Shown: piece after piece, positions 1 to 12,687 of the stretch
Layout: every line of letters starts with the position of its first letter
Numbering within the stretch: the stretch's first letter is position 1
Source: Rhynchosporium graminicola
Taxonomy: Eukaryota > Ascomycota > Leotiomycetes > Helotiales > Ploettnerulaceae
Length of the DNA: 64,000 bases
Direction: 5' to 3'
Assembly (NCBI GenBank): GCA_900074885.1
Contig: FJUW01000089.1
Span: 115,535 to 179,534 of the forward strand
The notes under the pieces: generated by a model
The model's database searches: none
What the model saw: the letters and a program-made list of their open reading frames with translations, nothing else
Told to the model about the DNA's origin: nothing
Program-made: the position numbers and the translations under genes

Positions 1-239
1 TCGGCTTCGCGGTACCGAGGATATCTCGTACAGGTCTGCCCCACACAAAGAGGTATTTGATTACTTTGGCTTGGAGCCTCTGAATGAACGATGCATCTCA
101 GGTACTAGATGAGATACCAGTTGTTATGCTCTTGCGATACTCACTGAACCACCACGTTCCGAATACTTTAAAGGCGATGTGAAGATGGCATAGTAACGAA
201 GGAGAATGTTTTCTATATTTCTAGCAGATTTTAGATGCG

Positions 240-970
240 ATGTCGGCTGAATTAAATCAGCCTAAAATCAGAAATGGAGACCGTGTTGCTCTATCATTAG
301 CGGATGGTTCACAGGGAGTGTTTGATCGTTTATTATTGCAACGCACGCCCCAGCTGCACTGCGTTTACGAGGGTCAGACGCAAGCACGGAAGAGACAGCT
401 GTTCTTAATTACTTTAGAATAATTTCCGGACCAATAGTGATCCAGTCTACTGTTTTGCTTAGCACGCTATACACTTTCGACTCGAATAAATTGCTGACAG
501 TACCCGGTTCATGTCTAGCCGGCGAGCAACTCAGTCAACTTGGAACTACACTGGATTCTTAAATCATCACTGTCGTCAAGATTGGTGAACTTCTCTGACG
601 CTCCATATGAACAACCCGGTAGTCTCTCTCAAGATTACAAAGAGCGTATCTTCACCTCTCTCGATCCCGGATATGCAGCGGACCCATCTATCATTCGCGC
701 AAGTATGGCTTATTACCACCCTATGTAAATAGCAGGAACCTCGCAGCAGAAGAGAATATACTGAGTATCCAGAAAAAGTGCAATGCGTGGTACGCGGGTG
801 CGGGGAACGGATACGGATCTGATGAGAATGGCTTCACGGCTGGCTTGGAAGCTGCGAGGCAGATTGATCCAGATTCGAATCTACCATTGAATACAGTTGT
901 CCAGAGGCGAACGCAGATTGAGAAGGGAGACGCCATGAAAATGGATAATGACGTTGGCGAGGAGACGTGA
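240..970 (+). pseudogene. Broken FAD/NAD-dependent oxidoreductase (flavin amine oxidase-like, COG2907 type)
   Basis: Pieces of one protein appear in order in three frames. At 240-420 there is NGDRVALSLADGSQGVFDR, like the strand before the substrate-domain return of this family. At about 509-585 there is FMSSRRATQSTWNYTG, which matches the family's (L/F)MPxRRAxWSSWNY block. At 588-722 the frame changes and leads to a YYHP end, and at 722-970 it changes again to read a WYAGAGNGYGSDENGFTAGL block. That last block is the C-terminal FAD-binding signature seen as GAWxGYGFHEDGF in relatives. The frame changes near 420-500, 586 and 720 have no clear splice sites, so I call it a pseudogene. The N-terminal Rossmann half (GxGxxG) is not visible and may lie left of the window. 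Introns missed by eye are the main alternative. Confidence 0.7.
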
Positions 971-2359
971 TTTCAAGTCATGAGCTGATTCTGGTGTGCT
1001 ATTGGTGTGTTAAGCCTTGCAAGGGAGATCTGGTACGCAACAAGGAGAAGGGCATGTAAACTGACTATTCAGCATACGCTACATCTTCTAAACTAAAGTA
1101 GACTGGTAACCATATTTCAAAAATGACTGCTGTGGATCTAGGAAGACAAAACTCTCGCGCTGAATAACCAAAATAATCTCACTGGGGTCACTTCATCTGA
1201 AAAGCTGCCTGCAACACTTAGGATACAAATAATCAACGGATTCCCGTGACATCACTAGAAGAGAGTCTCACGTCGAACTCGGATGAACTCCCAACAGAGG
1301 CAATCAGCGATCTCGTTACTGCATCACGAACCATTTCAACCATCATCACGCTAACTTTACTCATGTGAGCGTCTGCTGCTGCTCTCACACACGCAATATC
1401 TTATATTCAACGCCGGCATAACATCTCGGAGGGAGACAGACCGGGTGCTTGAGTGTGTACGGATCCTTATCTCAACTTAATCGCATTGTCTTTCGGCGGA
1501 TGTTGGCGGAGACATCGCAGCCGCAGTGCCACGGAATTTCAAAACACTTTCAGCATTATTGTCTACGGAATTATGCATGGACCTTATGTCTTCGTATGGG
1601 CGTCACTTATATATAACTCCTAATCTCACAATTAACATTCTCGTCGAATATAATTTGATGAGTTTGATCGGTGACTCCAATACCGAACACTTTTTGGGTT
1701 AATTTCCTTGCCCTAGACCCCCACAAAATCGAGGACTGGAGGCGGGGATCAAGCCAATATCTTACTTCTTGAGACTCCTTTGGAAGAAGTTTATTCTCAT
1801 CAGCTCTGGAAACTATCGAAAATCGTGTACGGCTACCACATAAATTATTGAGCCTCTTTTTTGAGACTAATAGTGCTTTCCCTCTGGCTCATCTTAAACC
1901 CGACCAATTTGATTTCTTGCTTGACTTCCCTAAAAGATAAATAGTTGGAAAACTGTATCATTTCGATGGGAGGTCTCAATCGCCTGACATTTTTCGCATT
2001 GAGTTCAATGAGGGGGATACCACCGTTCAATCGATGCCGCCAAATCCAGCTGTTCTCCTCGAGAATTTCTGGTGCCTAGTGACTCCCAAGCGCAGGAAAA
2101 TCTGCCTCCGCGGCTGTCGTACCAGGCTTGTCTGAGAAAGGCAACCGTCGACGAAGTTTGCCAATCAAAGTTGCCTTCTCATTGCAGCCTTGAGATCTAT
2201 CACCGTAATAGTTGATCAGCAAGGAAGAAAAGCTAACATTACATGCATAGTACCTGGAGACAATGGCTATATAGGTATAAAAAGATTAATAAAAGCCTTA
2301 CATAAAGCTTACTGGGTTGTTCTACGAGGATATATACCCTACCAACCCGCGAGACAACC
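971..2359. other. Gene-poor stretch with no supported gene
   Basis: No reading frame here shows a recognisable domain, consistent splice sites or a plausible start. A minus-strand frame at 1845-2090 is open and basic but matches nothing I know. The stretch looks like decayed sequence between the oxidoreductase remnant and the 5S gene. Confidence 0.5.
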
Positions 2360-2478
2360 ACATACGACCATAGACTGGTGAGAACTGGGCATCCCGTCCG
2401 CTCTGCCATACACAAGCACCAGATCGGCAGATTAGTAGTTGGGTGGGTGACCACCAGCGAATACCTGCTGTTGTATGT
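2360..2478 (+). rRNA. 5S ribosomal RNA gene (divergent copy)
   Basis: The sequence starts ACATACGACCATAG and ends GTTGTATGT, and these ends pair as helix I. The segment TTAGTAGTTGGGTGGGTGAC followed by CACCAGCGAAT is the highly conserved fungal 5S 3' half, and GGGCATCCCGTCCGCTCTGCC fits loop B/helix III. Length is 119 nt, normal for the family. A TTTT run follows directly, fitting RNA polymerase III termination. Helix II differs from the usual fungal sequence (ACTGGTG instead of a GGTGTGG-like strand), but the partner strand CACCAGA has changed to match. The fold therefore appears kept. Filamentous ascomycetes carry 5S genes scattered outside the rDNA, so an isolated copy is expected; whether it is expressed is unknown. 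Confidence 0.9.
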
Positions 2479-4983
2479 TTTGGTCAATATTTTGGCTGAA
2501 TTTCCTAGATCATGGAACTTATTGCCTGGAGATTGATTCCCTTGTCTTTGGGGCAGCAGGCTCTTTAAGGTTGTGATGTTTGTTTTTGTAAGCGAGATTG
2601 TTAATCTTGGCATGCTTGATATGCTTGATAAGCTCGCTTATTCACAAGTGTCGAAGGAGCTTTAGCTCTAGTCTGACTCTTTGAACGTTTTCTCAACATT
2701 TGTTGAAATACTCAATAGCAGGTATAAAGATAGCATGCGCTTAAGGAGTGTAATTTGAAATTACTCTACTCAATCTTCCGAGTCTTCAGATGAATCAAAA
2801 ATATCAATAGGCGTGCACAAAGAAATCTCCAACGCCGGGTCAATCATATACTCCCTTTCACCGAAGAATGGTAATCTAGCCAGCTGGGAAGAACTACTTT
2901 TGATAATTGTTAAGATTAGTAGGTGAGCCTAGAACTCATTATCCTCTCTAGTCGTACGAACTCTTCTCCTAGAACACGTGAGAGGAATGGCCTCGTATCA
3001 ATGATCGGTACTATCCGTATCGACGACTAGCCCAGATTTTGAACCATGTGCTGAATATTCGAAGACACAACCGTTATTTTGATCGTCATTGTTCTCTGCT
3101 TTCTGGGTGACCCTGACGGATAAATGTTGGAAACACTTCCATGAGCCGTAATGCCGAATGGAAGATCCTTCTTTGAAATCCTCCTCATTCGCGTTTAAAA
3201 GCAGGAGCCGCGGTGATCGTCTTAAAAGTCGAGAAATGTCTTCGAAGTCAGGTAAGGGAGAAGTTTCGTGTCTAGGATTTTGGTAGCTAGAGACTCTCGA
3301 TTTTGAAGAACTCGTGAGGAATGTTAAGTATTGGGTGCATGTTCAAGACATGCCTGTTATCACTATAGCTAGGACGTTTTTCCGAAATTGCGCCCCTAGC
3401 AGCATATAAACCGAGGACCGACTCCCTTTCAAATTTGACACAACTCTATTAGTCTCTTGCATAATATCATCACGAAAGTGCCCAGATGGCGTTGTAACGG
3501 ACGAATTAGTTCCTCATTTGGCTCGGGACACTAACACCGGGAACACAAGAAGAAAGTCGGAAAGTAACATCTTTCTCTGTGTGCAATCAAAATACAAGCA
3601 TGAAATCAAGATTGAGATCACAATGAAGAAGTGCTTGGGCAAATCCGATCAAATATCTATCTTCTATGCCCACTTCATCGTCCACATTATTTTCAAGGTG
3701 AGTCATCAATCCCTGACGTCCTTACACCCTATCTCTAACATCCATTGCGTGGCGGAACATGCTGTAACGTAAAGCTGACAGTGGCGAGATTCCACGGTCC
3801 AACTCCACAATTTGCCTCAAGCGTGCCACTGCGTTGACGCCGCTGATCGGATGAAGAAGTTGCAACGAACCAGTCGTGGAACTCAACAAGATGAATGATA
3901 CTTTATTCTCTTATTTGATGTCCGCAAAGGCTCAAAGGACCTGGATGCATCGCTAATCGATTTTGATTCAGTACTTTGAAGTTCAGGAGTTGAGTCCAAT
4001 GTGGACAGTCTTGTATTTTCTCTCTCCATTGTTGTTACTCGTGTCGTTCACATGACTTGACGAGTAGCCAATTGCAGCACTCCTGGCATCTTCTAGTACA
4101 AGTGTCGACTCATTGTAGGTCCATACATCTTCTGGTGGATCTGAAAATGTTTCGTTCATCTTCATTCCCGGGGATAGCTATCAATATCGAATGAATATCC
4201 CGCGAAAGCGCTTGAACCTCAACGAACATCGCGGAGTCGGCCGTGCTCATCGAATCATTAATCGATGGGGTTGTTTCCTCGATAATTAATGTATAGTCTG
4301 AGTCGATTCAATCTCTTGGCTTCCGCTTTATCTTGTTAGCTTTTGAACGTGAGGTAATTTCCATTGCCGTTTCGTCAAGACTCCGTCAGAAAGGGTCAGC
4401 ACCTTCTCCTAACATTGCAGAAACCGCTGGCAGACTCGATACGTAACATGCAAAATCAAGAAAGCTTTTGCCATGGTTTCCCTGTATCGAAAGATAAGCA
4501 ATAGTTATCCAAAACACAACTTTTAATCAGGAATTGGTTCGTTTGGCACTCATCTCTTAGGTCTCTGTCCTAGCTATCTGCCTTCCACATTGCTTCACTA
4601 GAATAAAATTTGCAGAAATCTGAAGACAGCACTTAGGTGGTATATCTGGTCTGAACTTTGCACCTAGACATTGAGATATTTCAATCCTTGATGGCTGGCG
4701 GCGTACGACAATCGATGAACAGGGTCGATCGTCGTGCTTTCGACCGGAAGCAATTGGATTTCTACAAAAACCCAAAAGTTCGGCAACATAACTTAAACAA
4801 GGTCACCATCACATCTGGTGACCAATTTGTCGTTTGAAAAAAAAAACAAGCCTGGTCGCCACTCTCGCCTAATTTTCAACACAGTCATATATCGAAATAA
4901 GGTCTTCCCTTCCAGATTTGGAGCGACAACAGCTAATTACCGTCACGGGCGGGAAACACGCTGGCCCATTGATAAGTCCCAAC

Positions 4984-5007
4984 ACCACTTGCTCGCGGGC
5001 AAGTGGT
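4984..5007. repeat. Perfect 9-bp inverted repeat (hairpin)
   Basis: ACCACTTGC and GCAAGTGGT flank a 6-nt GC-rich loop, so either strand can fold into a strong stem. No gene lies beside it, and its role, if any, is unknown. Confidence 0.6.
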
Positions 5008-5765
5008 TAGTAAGCACTAAGGCAATCACCCGAGACAATAAAAGAGTTTAACTCAAAATTGGGTGATTGCTGAATTGTTGCCGATTTTTTCTACGAATTT
5101 TTTTTTGTGTATTTTTTTCCAGATATCACGAATCGCTTGTTTGTTTTCTTCCTCGCGAAGCGAAGATACAGTCGCGATTCGCAAAATGTAAGGAAGTAGC
5201 AAAAGTTGCATCCTGCCGAGTATAGAGATGCAAAGTGATATTTAGTTATTGTTATATAATGTGTCCCTAACGCAGCCGACTCTTCCCCGAGGTATGCCTT
5301 TCTATTCGTGATCGACTGCAAGTCTACCAGAACATTAAATGGTCACGTGGCCAAGGAGTACCATGGCAATGCAGTGCTCAAAGGGGCTCTTCATAAAGTT
5401 TCTGTGTACGCAAATGTTTATTGCAACTACGCAGGGATACGAGCATTTCTGCAATTTGATGAAATTCCAGGTTCGAGGGCATGAAGCTATAACCGAGCAC
5501 ATTGTTGAATCTTGGCAATATCGCTTAGCTGGGGCTTTGGGGGAGTGGTTGTGTGAGATAGCACGTTCAGAGAAGTTTAAAGAATATAAAAGCGAAATAA
5601 TAGCTTTGAAGTACGAGTAGCCTTACGAAAGAGCCAAGGACCTACAAACGAACTCCTATACAAGTAGGTGTTTCGGACGGAATCACGCTCAGAAGTACTA
5701 GCTAGATTCTACTCGTTCTCACTCACGGAAACCTCGGGATTTCGCCTTCCTTTGCAGGGATTACT

Positions 5766-5815
5766 CCTAATAGATCTCAACTAGGAGTCACCTTCGGAGC
5801 CTCGAAATCTATTAG
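5766..5815. repeat. 9-bp inverted repeat with 32-nt loop
   Basis: CTAATAGAT at 5766-5774 is exactly complementary to ATCTATTAG at 5807-5815. It could be the core of a small decayed inverted-repeat element, but no target duplication was found. Confidence 0.4.
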
Positions 5816-7878
5816 CCTTTATTCTATTAAATTCTACCTTGCGAACAAAGTCACCGTCTGCTTCCATTTCTCACCTCCGGAGAATTGGCGTATTTGAGAT
5901 GTTCAAGTATTTGAGAAATTTGTTTGTAATTATACAAGATACGGCCGTGCACGCAACTGCCACCAAACGACGTCCCGCCAAGTCTCCGAGGCCCTAGCTC
6001 AGCTAAATCTTGGGCAAGGGATCTTCGGGACATACTTAGTATAGGGGGTAATTAGTCCACAATTCTAGGCCGTGCACTTGAGATATTTTATGACTACAAG
6101 TACTGTATTTTCCCCAGTGTACTATATAGTATGGCTTTATCATTGGTGGCAGCCCGTGGTTATAGCCCGTGTAGATAGAAACTCCTCGAAGTGCGCACAG
6201 ACTTTGCTTTGTGGAATAATTACCACCTGTACCAAGTATCAACTACTGGACATCTCAGACACACCGACTCTCTGACTCTTAGCTACTTAAATCTGCATCG
6301 GTACCTACGAAGTACCCGGCGCGGAGGTATTCCCGTACGGATCAGACTCGCTAATCTGTCGGAAATAACCACTTCATCACCTCCTGATACCCGCAGACCC
6401 GGCACATTCGAGCTCATTTACCTCTGGATTTCAGATTACATCAAGTTAGTAGCTAGAAAGTCTGATTTGACATTCCTGATTACTTTACCATAGTGGGGGA
6501 CGCAGGAGCAAATGAACAGTCCTATCACTAACAGTCAGCTATGCCACATCTGAATTGTGACTGGCTTAATTACAAATTTCAAGAGGATGTCTTTGACGGT
6601 TTCGCAAGGAGAACGTCATCTCGATGGGTTGATTTGAGAGGGATTTACAGAGTAAGAAAAAGGACCGGTAACGAAGGGCAGATGCGGGGCAAGCTGAACC
6701 TAACTCGATTAGCTTTCTCGAGTTCCCCCTTATCTTTGCCAATAGCATTGTTTGACTTCAAGCAGAGATTCACATAGTTGACTCAAGACCCTTTTAGTAG
6801 GAATATTGCCGGCTGATTGTGAGGCTGGTATAGATATGTTGACCCCAATATCCAGATGTTACTACTTTTGTAACACGATCTGTTACCTTCAATTGGAAAA
6901 CTCTTCTGAGTGTGGAAAGGACGACATTTGACCTCCTGTTGGTCAATAGTTCCAGCAGGTAAAAATTGGAGACTCATGTTGAGGTAGAATCCTCACATCA
7001 CACGTGATCATTACCACCTGGAGATTATTGAATAACTACTAGCAGGAGAACTTCATACTGCTGGTAACAATGATGTAATACTTTGAAAACCGTGCTGGGA
7101 AAATAGAGGTATATTGAACTCCTTTAGAAACTAGATAATAGATAATTTGAATCAGTAGCCTGCCTGATGAGCTCATATGACTTGGTTGGCTCAGTTCGTT
7201 GAAAGCTGAGCAGAATCAAGCGATTTTTAGACTCAAATAATGAAATTTAAATATTTTACTTGAATAATGAAAATTGCAAAATATAAATGACATGCTGAAA
7301 ATAATATCATCTACGTCTCATTGTACTCTTTGACGAATATTCTGTTCTGCGGACAGTCGTCTAAACTTGACCTCCTCGCGGGTAAACTCTCAGCACAATT
7401 TCATTACAATAACTGCAATTATACTAATCGGAGTTCCCGCTATGTATTCGCTGTTCGATCCATGAATTAGGAGGAGCTCCGATCTAGGGGGAATACGTTG
7501 GGCCCATCGCAAATGTACCTGAATTGGAGGTAATAATCAGGAAAGAACGAAGAGGCTCTTGCTAGAACAGCCATTTAGTTCAGCACTACAAACGGAACAT
7601 TGCTACGACATCTCAGGTCTAGACAGTGCCTACTCGAAAAAACTCGCTTAACAGGATACCCCTCGGTAGACCCCAAATCTTCCTGTCAACGTATATCCGA
7701 TTCATTGCATGTTAATATGTCGCCATCGCTGGCCACTTGTTGTCATTACATATTCTAGGCCCGAGGTGAAGAGACTTCTACGCTGACTTTTCAAGAACAT
7801 GGAAGAACGAAAGAAGCGTCGGGATTTCCGACACCAGAGGCTAAGGGGCAAGAATACAATGATCAGGCAAACAAAAGT

Positions 7879-9324
7879 CTAGTAATGTACACGTTTGCTC
7901 CCATCCGCAACATTAGCATCATTACAAGGTGGTTGCTTCGATATCCACTCTTCTATCCTAGGCTGATGCCACCCACTCCGCCATTTTTTGCCACCCGGCT
8001 TCGTTCTTTCACCCAGACGAATCGACTGTCCCCGGAAACAGTCTTGGCCGTCCCAGGAGTATTGGAAGCAATTCGCGTCCGCCTCGCATATTTTTGCACA
8101 TTCCTCGAACTCCTGCGTGCTGTTTTTGTTGGCTCCATCCGACGGAATCCCAGACCACAAATCCGCAACGTTGGAGTAGTTGTCCCAATCCTCTTGCATA
8201 TCAGGCATGGACTGTACTTGCTCCTTCACTAGCGCCCCGAAAACCTCTGCCCACGTGATATGTGTCTAAGAGAAGTCGTTAGTTGTCATGTGTCTTTTCG
8301 GATTGCATATAGGTAGAATACGAACGGTTTTGTTGCCTCGCCCGGTCTCAAACTCATAGAACGCTCTCATATCTCGTTCCTTTAAATGGTGCATCGTAAG
8401 GACAGGTTGGCACCAGTAGTTAGCGCGCCACGGTATACTGCTCGGTGTATGCCCAGTGATCTCCGGCTGCATGTTGATGAGGCTGTTTCCGTATTCTTTC
8501 AAAACATCGCCGATCACAGCATCTCCACAACATGATTTGTGTACCTCCGGGTCCAATCTTGCTGCCGTACCATTGTGTACAACGGCATAATCATACATCA
8601 GAGCTTTAGAGAAGACTGTGCCACTACCCCCGTGGGCAAACGGATTAGGCCCCAAGAATGCTACAGATCCCAGAAACATCTTCTTTGCCGAGTCCAGCGA
8701 TGGGAGCCAGGAAAGTAGATTCGGCCATACCACGTAGGTATCCGCGTCTATGAGAACATACCATTCTTTTTCAGGCGCATGTTCCCAGAGTTTCTCTAGG
8801 ATATGCGCAAACTTGTACTTATCAAGCGTCCAGGCGGCGGAGGTGTCTGGATCGTCGACATTTTTCATTCCCTTTGTTGAGTTAACATTCCCATCTCTCT
8901 CCCATGCCTCCTGCTGCAATCGGTAGAACTCAAAGATGGGGTCCAGCTTTCTGACTTCAGGAGATATATCCACTAGCGCATCGTAAAGATGATAGCGACC
9001 AATGTCCTGTTCGAGGTCCGAGAAAATAAACACATTCTTAGCGCATCGCAGCGACGTCTCCATAAGCACCGGTATCCTCTCGGATGCCTCTGAGGCGCCG
9101 GTGTGCACGCCAACTACTATGTCATTGGCAAGCTGGTTGTTCTGACATAGATCATGGGCAAATAGCTTTGCCGATTCCTGCAGCTGCCGTCTCGGCCAGA
9201 TGGTAAACAGAATATAAGTAATACAGATCGTGACGGCAGCGACCCTTACAGATCTTCTGTTGCGGAAGAAGGCTGGTAGGCCCACAGTACACGAGTGCTT
9301 TGGTAGAGACATGAGTCGAAACAT
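7879..9324 (-). CDS. GT31 (Fringe-like) glycosyltransferase with C-terminal PAN/Apple-like segment
   Basis: Two exons on the minus strand, 9324-8326 and 8265-7879, give about 461 aa. The N-terminus (MFRLMSLPKH...) is short, basic and followed by one hydrophobic segment (about residues 28-45), a type II Golgi signal anchor. The catalytic part has WYVLIDADTYVVWP with the metal-binding DxD (Asp-Ala-Asp near residue 193), then GGSG and SCCGD motifs of fungal Fringe-like GT31 proteins. The C-terminal exon holds DWDNYS and a cysteine cluster (CAKICEADANCFQYSW, then C) like PAN/Apple modules. The likely role is adding a sugar to secreted glycans or glycolipids in the Golgi; donor and acceptor cannot be read from sequence. 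The intron 8266-8325 is 60 nt, phase 0, with branch CTAAC and end TTCTCTTAG. If retained, its last bases form an in-frame TAG. An ATG at 9312 is an alternative start. Confidence 0.9.
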
Positions 9325-10048
9325 CAACGCTCCAGAGTACACAAGAAAAAACAGAGGATTCACATTAACATAAGCGAATCTCCTCGGGCCAAAATGATAG
9401 ACAAGCTCGACGAAGAAAATACATTAAGGTGGGTAATGTGATCTGAACAGGTGTTGTAAAGATACAGATCGCATTGGAGTCGTTGGACCAACTAATATTA
9501 GGGCGGAAGAAGAGTGGTGGCAGGAGATCAGGGTGCATGCTGGACCAGGGCCCTAGCTAATTATGGAGCTATGACTTTCGAGATCCTATGATGGAACATT
9601 AGATGAAGATTAAGGTTCTAGAGAGTGTAGGGAGACCGACTTACAGGTGTGTGCGCACTAATTACTAGTAGTACGCTACTTCGGTACAGCACATACCGGC
9701 TACATTACTACGGTGTTGACAGCCTCGACGCAAGATCTTGTTGATTTGAACACATGGAAAACTGTCATTGTCCTGCTAAGCTCCGCGGAAATTGGTTCTG
9801 ATCATGCATTGTAGGTTGATCTTCTCAACTAAGTTTCTTTATGGTCGACGTGCCCTACCATAGAAGCTGTAGGTAATGGGTGCATCCAGCTTCCCTTGGG
9901 CCCCCTGAGATGCTACGATGCTGCTTGATACTATCAGTTGGCTTCATTGCCCAACTCGGATCCTGTTCAAGAAAGCAGGAAGGTTCAAGACTTCCTAGTT
10001 ACCTAGTCGTCGAGCACTGTCTGGCAGGTTTACTATTGTATAGACAAT
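9325..10048. other. Intergenic, between GT31 gene and transposon
   Basis: No gene seen. It contains the presumed promoter of the minus-strand GT31 gene. The last three bases (10046-10048, AAT) are the left target-site duplication of the adjacent transposon. Confidence 0.5.
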
Positions 10049-10086
10049 AGAGGGTTTTCGCACCTGGAGAACACTTTGGAAAAGAC
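10049..10086. repeat. Left terminal inverted repeat of the PIF/Harbinger element
   Basis: The first 14 bases are identical to the reverse complement of the right end; the next 24 match in part (AACACTTT, GAAAA). AAT precedes it. Confidence 0.85.
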
Positions 10087-10239
10087 AGTTTCTGAACCTT
10101 ATAATACTAAATTAGCGTAAGGGAGACTATACCAGATTTTGCAGGTAGCAGACTAGGGTTCCTTGCTAGCTGTAAAGCATAACAAATAGCTTAATTTCCG
10201 TGATATTAGAATCTTATGCTATTACTAGAATTTAACTAT

Positions 10240-11400
10240 AACGACTATAGAGAAAGAGACGATTCTAGCTATTACTTTAGCTATATGGATTCGCAGAAGG
10301 AGACGTCGTCGGAGGAGGTTTTTATAGCAGTAGTAAGCTGTAGCACTAAGATATCGAGTTCCGTACGAGTATAATCGCTATACGTTTGATCTGGATTCGT
10401 AGCCCGAGAGAAAAGTTCTTATAACCTTCTGATTCTTTACTCTTAAGTTATATTAGCTTTATACTCTCTTCTGTCTTAATCTTATCGACTTCCGAAATCG
10501 GTATACCTGCGAACTTATCGTTAGCTTATGTATTATATGCTCCCGACTAGCTTTCCCTAGCAGATAGTACTAGTATGCAGATACCTTTAGTAGATCTATA
10601 GCTTAGCTGAGCTTAATTTTCAATAATACTATACGCTTCCTTAGCTTATATTTCGCAGATCACTTTCGCTAGTATAAGAATCTCTACTGATATTTAAGAA
10701 TCTGTAAGTATATAAGAGCTATTAAAGGTATTAATAATATTTAAGGAGTATAGGGCTTCGTAGATAGTACTTTTAAAGGCTATTATAGACCTGAAGATCA
10801 AGTTATATAGCGATCTATATACTCTAGATATAAACGCGCTTATAGACTAAATTAGTAGGCGATTATAACCCCGGATAGAATAGTATTATCTTTAATAGGC
10901 CCTTTCTATAGAGCTAAGAACGATTAGAGTATATGGAAGAAGTCAGATTATTAGGAGAAGCTCTAGGAGCTATTTGAAGGTCGAGAGATATACTATATAT
11001 ACGGAGATCTAGCGTATAGTAGTGCTTATAGTATTACTTGTCTGTACTAATATCCGTATAGCTATCGCGCGCTTTCGCAGAAGGAGAAGAGCTTTAATAA
11101 GAGGTTATCGTTAGTAAGAATCGTAGTAAAGTAAGGGTTTAAGAAGATATAGTAGAATTAGATATATATAGTATTCTCTAAGGCGCTGAATACTGGAAAA
11201 TAGCCGGTAGCAGCTCACTTTATAGTTACTATACTACTTGAGAATTATATAATATATCTGCGTAACTCTCGTAATCGATTTAGTATTAAGCTATTAAGTA
11301 TTAAAGAGTATTTATATAATTAGAAGAGTAGTTAAAGAATATTAGTTATAAAGTTGAAAGTATATTATAAGGTTATTCCGTGCCGAAGCCTCTATTATAA
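10240..11400 (+). pseudogene. DDE (DDE_Tnp_4-like) transposase remnant
   Basis: On the plus strand at about 10993-11300, the conceptual frame reads YGDLAYSSAYSITC, then RALSQKEKSFNKRLSLVRIV, then GFKKI and PVAAHFIVTILLENYI, broken by stops. This is the C-terminal third of fungal PIF/Harbinger transposases, where the third catalytic acid and the FNKxLSxxRxxVE helix lie. The N-terminal part is too mutated to follow. Stops replace Gln, Trp and Arg codons, consistent with RIP. The limits are approximate. Confidence 0.75.
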
Positions 11401-11419
11401 CTTTCCTATATTAACGCTA

Positions 11420-12480
11420 GTAACCTCTTAATACTCCTACTAATTCTATCTACCTTTATAGAGAGAGTATTAATATCTGTACGAAGAGACGTATTAACTA
11501 GAGCTAGAGTAGTAGCTACTGAGTCTGCTAGGCGCCTGATATGCGATATAAGTAACCGATCTAGCTTATCTGCTCTATCACTAGTAATACTATCTTTCTC
11601 TTTAGGGCTATCTATTCTTACCTATTTCCGAGGTCTTACTGAGCGACTAGATAATGCGATAGATACTATAGATACTGAACGTAAGACTGGTCTATCGCTA
11701 TTAGTCTTACTAGCGCTATTAAAAGGGTTACTCTTATTACTAGAATTAAGGTCTTTAGCTCTCCTTTCCTTTCTCGCTCTCCTTTTCCTTAAAGCTAATA
11801 AGAACTGATTATCTCTCTACTATCTAGTATTCTTACTATTAGCTTCTGCTCGACTAGCTACTTTCTTATTATCTTCCTTCTTCGACTCTATAGCTTGAAT
11901 TATAGCTATCTATCGATCAATCGCATACTTATACGAAGTCGGAGCTCTATCTTACTCTCTAGTCTTCTCAACTTGAAGCTAATCTGCTCGTGAAGAAACC
12001 TAGCCTTTTATAATACGACTAAGAGTCTTATGTTTAATACCTCTATATAGGTTTTTAAACGCCTTCGATATTACGTTCCAGAACACTTTATTCGTAACCT
12101 TTCTAAAAGACTCCTCCTTCTTAATATATATACGTAAGAGTAGCGTTCGGTTCTTCTCTTCTTTCTATAACTTCGTAGTCGGCTTTATAGGCATATTAGA
12201 CGTCGGTGTTTCCGATAGTACTTCTTCTGTACTCTATAGAGGCATATTATCTATAATAGGCGCAGGAGAAGGTGATAGAGCTTGATCGGACTATACTAGA
12301 GAGCTATAACGAGGTATAGGAGGTATAGGAGTTACGAGTAGTCGTGCTTCGGGAGCTAGAGTTAGAGTATTCAGCAGATTATAGTTACTAATTCTGAAGC
12401 TTTACTAAGTATATAACTAAAGCTGATTATAGTCCATAACGTCGATTTAAGGTATATATAGTATCTCTAGCTTCCGTAAC
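11420..12480 (-). pseudogene. Second PIF/Harbinger protein remnant (accessory DNA-binding type)
   Basis: On the minus strand one frame stays readable with few stops from about 11920 to 11470. It includes NQFLLALRKRRARK and a basic, serine-rich end with KLDRLLISHIRRLADSVATT. PIF/Harbinger elements usually carry a second gene, often with a Myb/SANT-like domain, convergent with the transposase, and this one sits where it is expected. The DNA-binding domain itself cannot be made out, so the assignment rests on position and composition. Confidence 0.5.
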
Positions 12481-12687
12481 ACTCTAGCTAACGTTGAAAT
12501 AGAAGTACGCTAAGCCTAATCTATACGACTTCAAAAACTATCTATAGTAGATAGTTTTCTATTTATAGTAAACAGTTTTCCTCTGTTAGTCCGGATATAA
12601 CTACTACAAACGGAATAGGTTGAACTTTAGTGGAAATTAGGTGGCCCTACGACTAAACCCGTTTCTGCTATATATAGCTAGGAAAAC

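Larger units (their letters stand above)
2479..7878. other. Long gene-poor stretch
   Basis: No recognisable gene in about 5.4 kb. The longest ATG-started frame, 5339-5620 plus (93 aa), ends in a charged segment, but I see no homologue, promoter or splice support. Other short frames overlap on both strands, as in noncoding DNA. Base composition is ordinary rather than strongly TA-rich, so this is decayed intergenic DNA more than RIP-degraded repeat. Two perfect inverted repeats are listed separately. Confidence 0.5.

Noticed and set aside
2190..2381. Plus-strand frame overlapping the 5S gene
   Set aside because: It runs into the 5S rRNA sequence and has no family features.
8266..8268. In-frame TAG in the GT31 gene as a sign of a pseudogene
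   Set aside because: The stop is the 3' end of a well-formed 60-nt intron with a CTAAC branch site; both sides keep family features.
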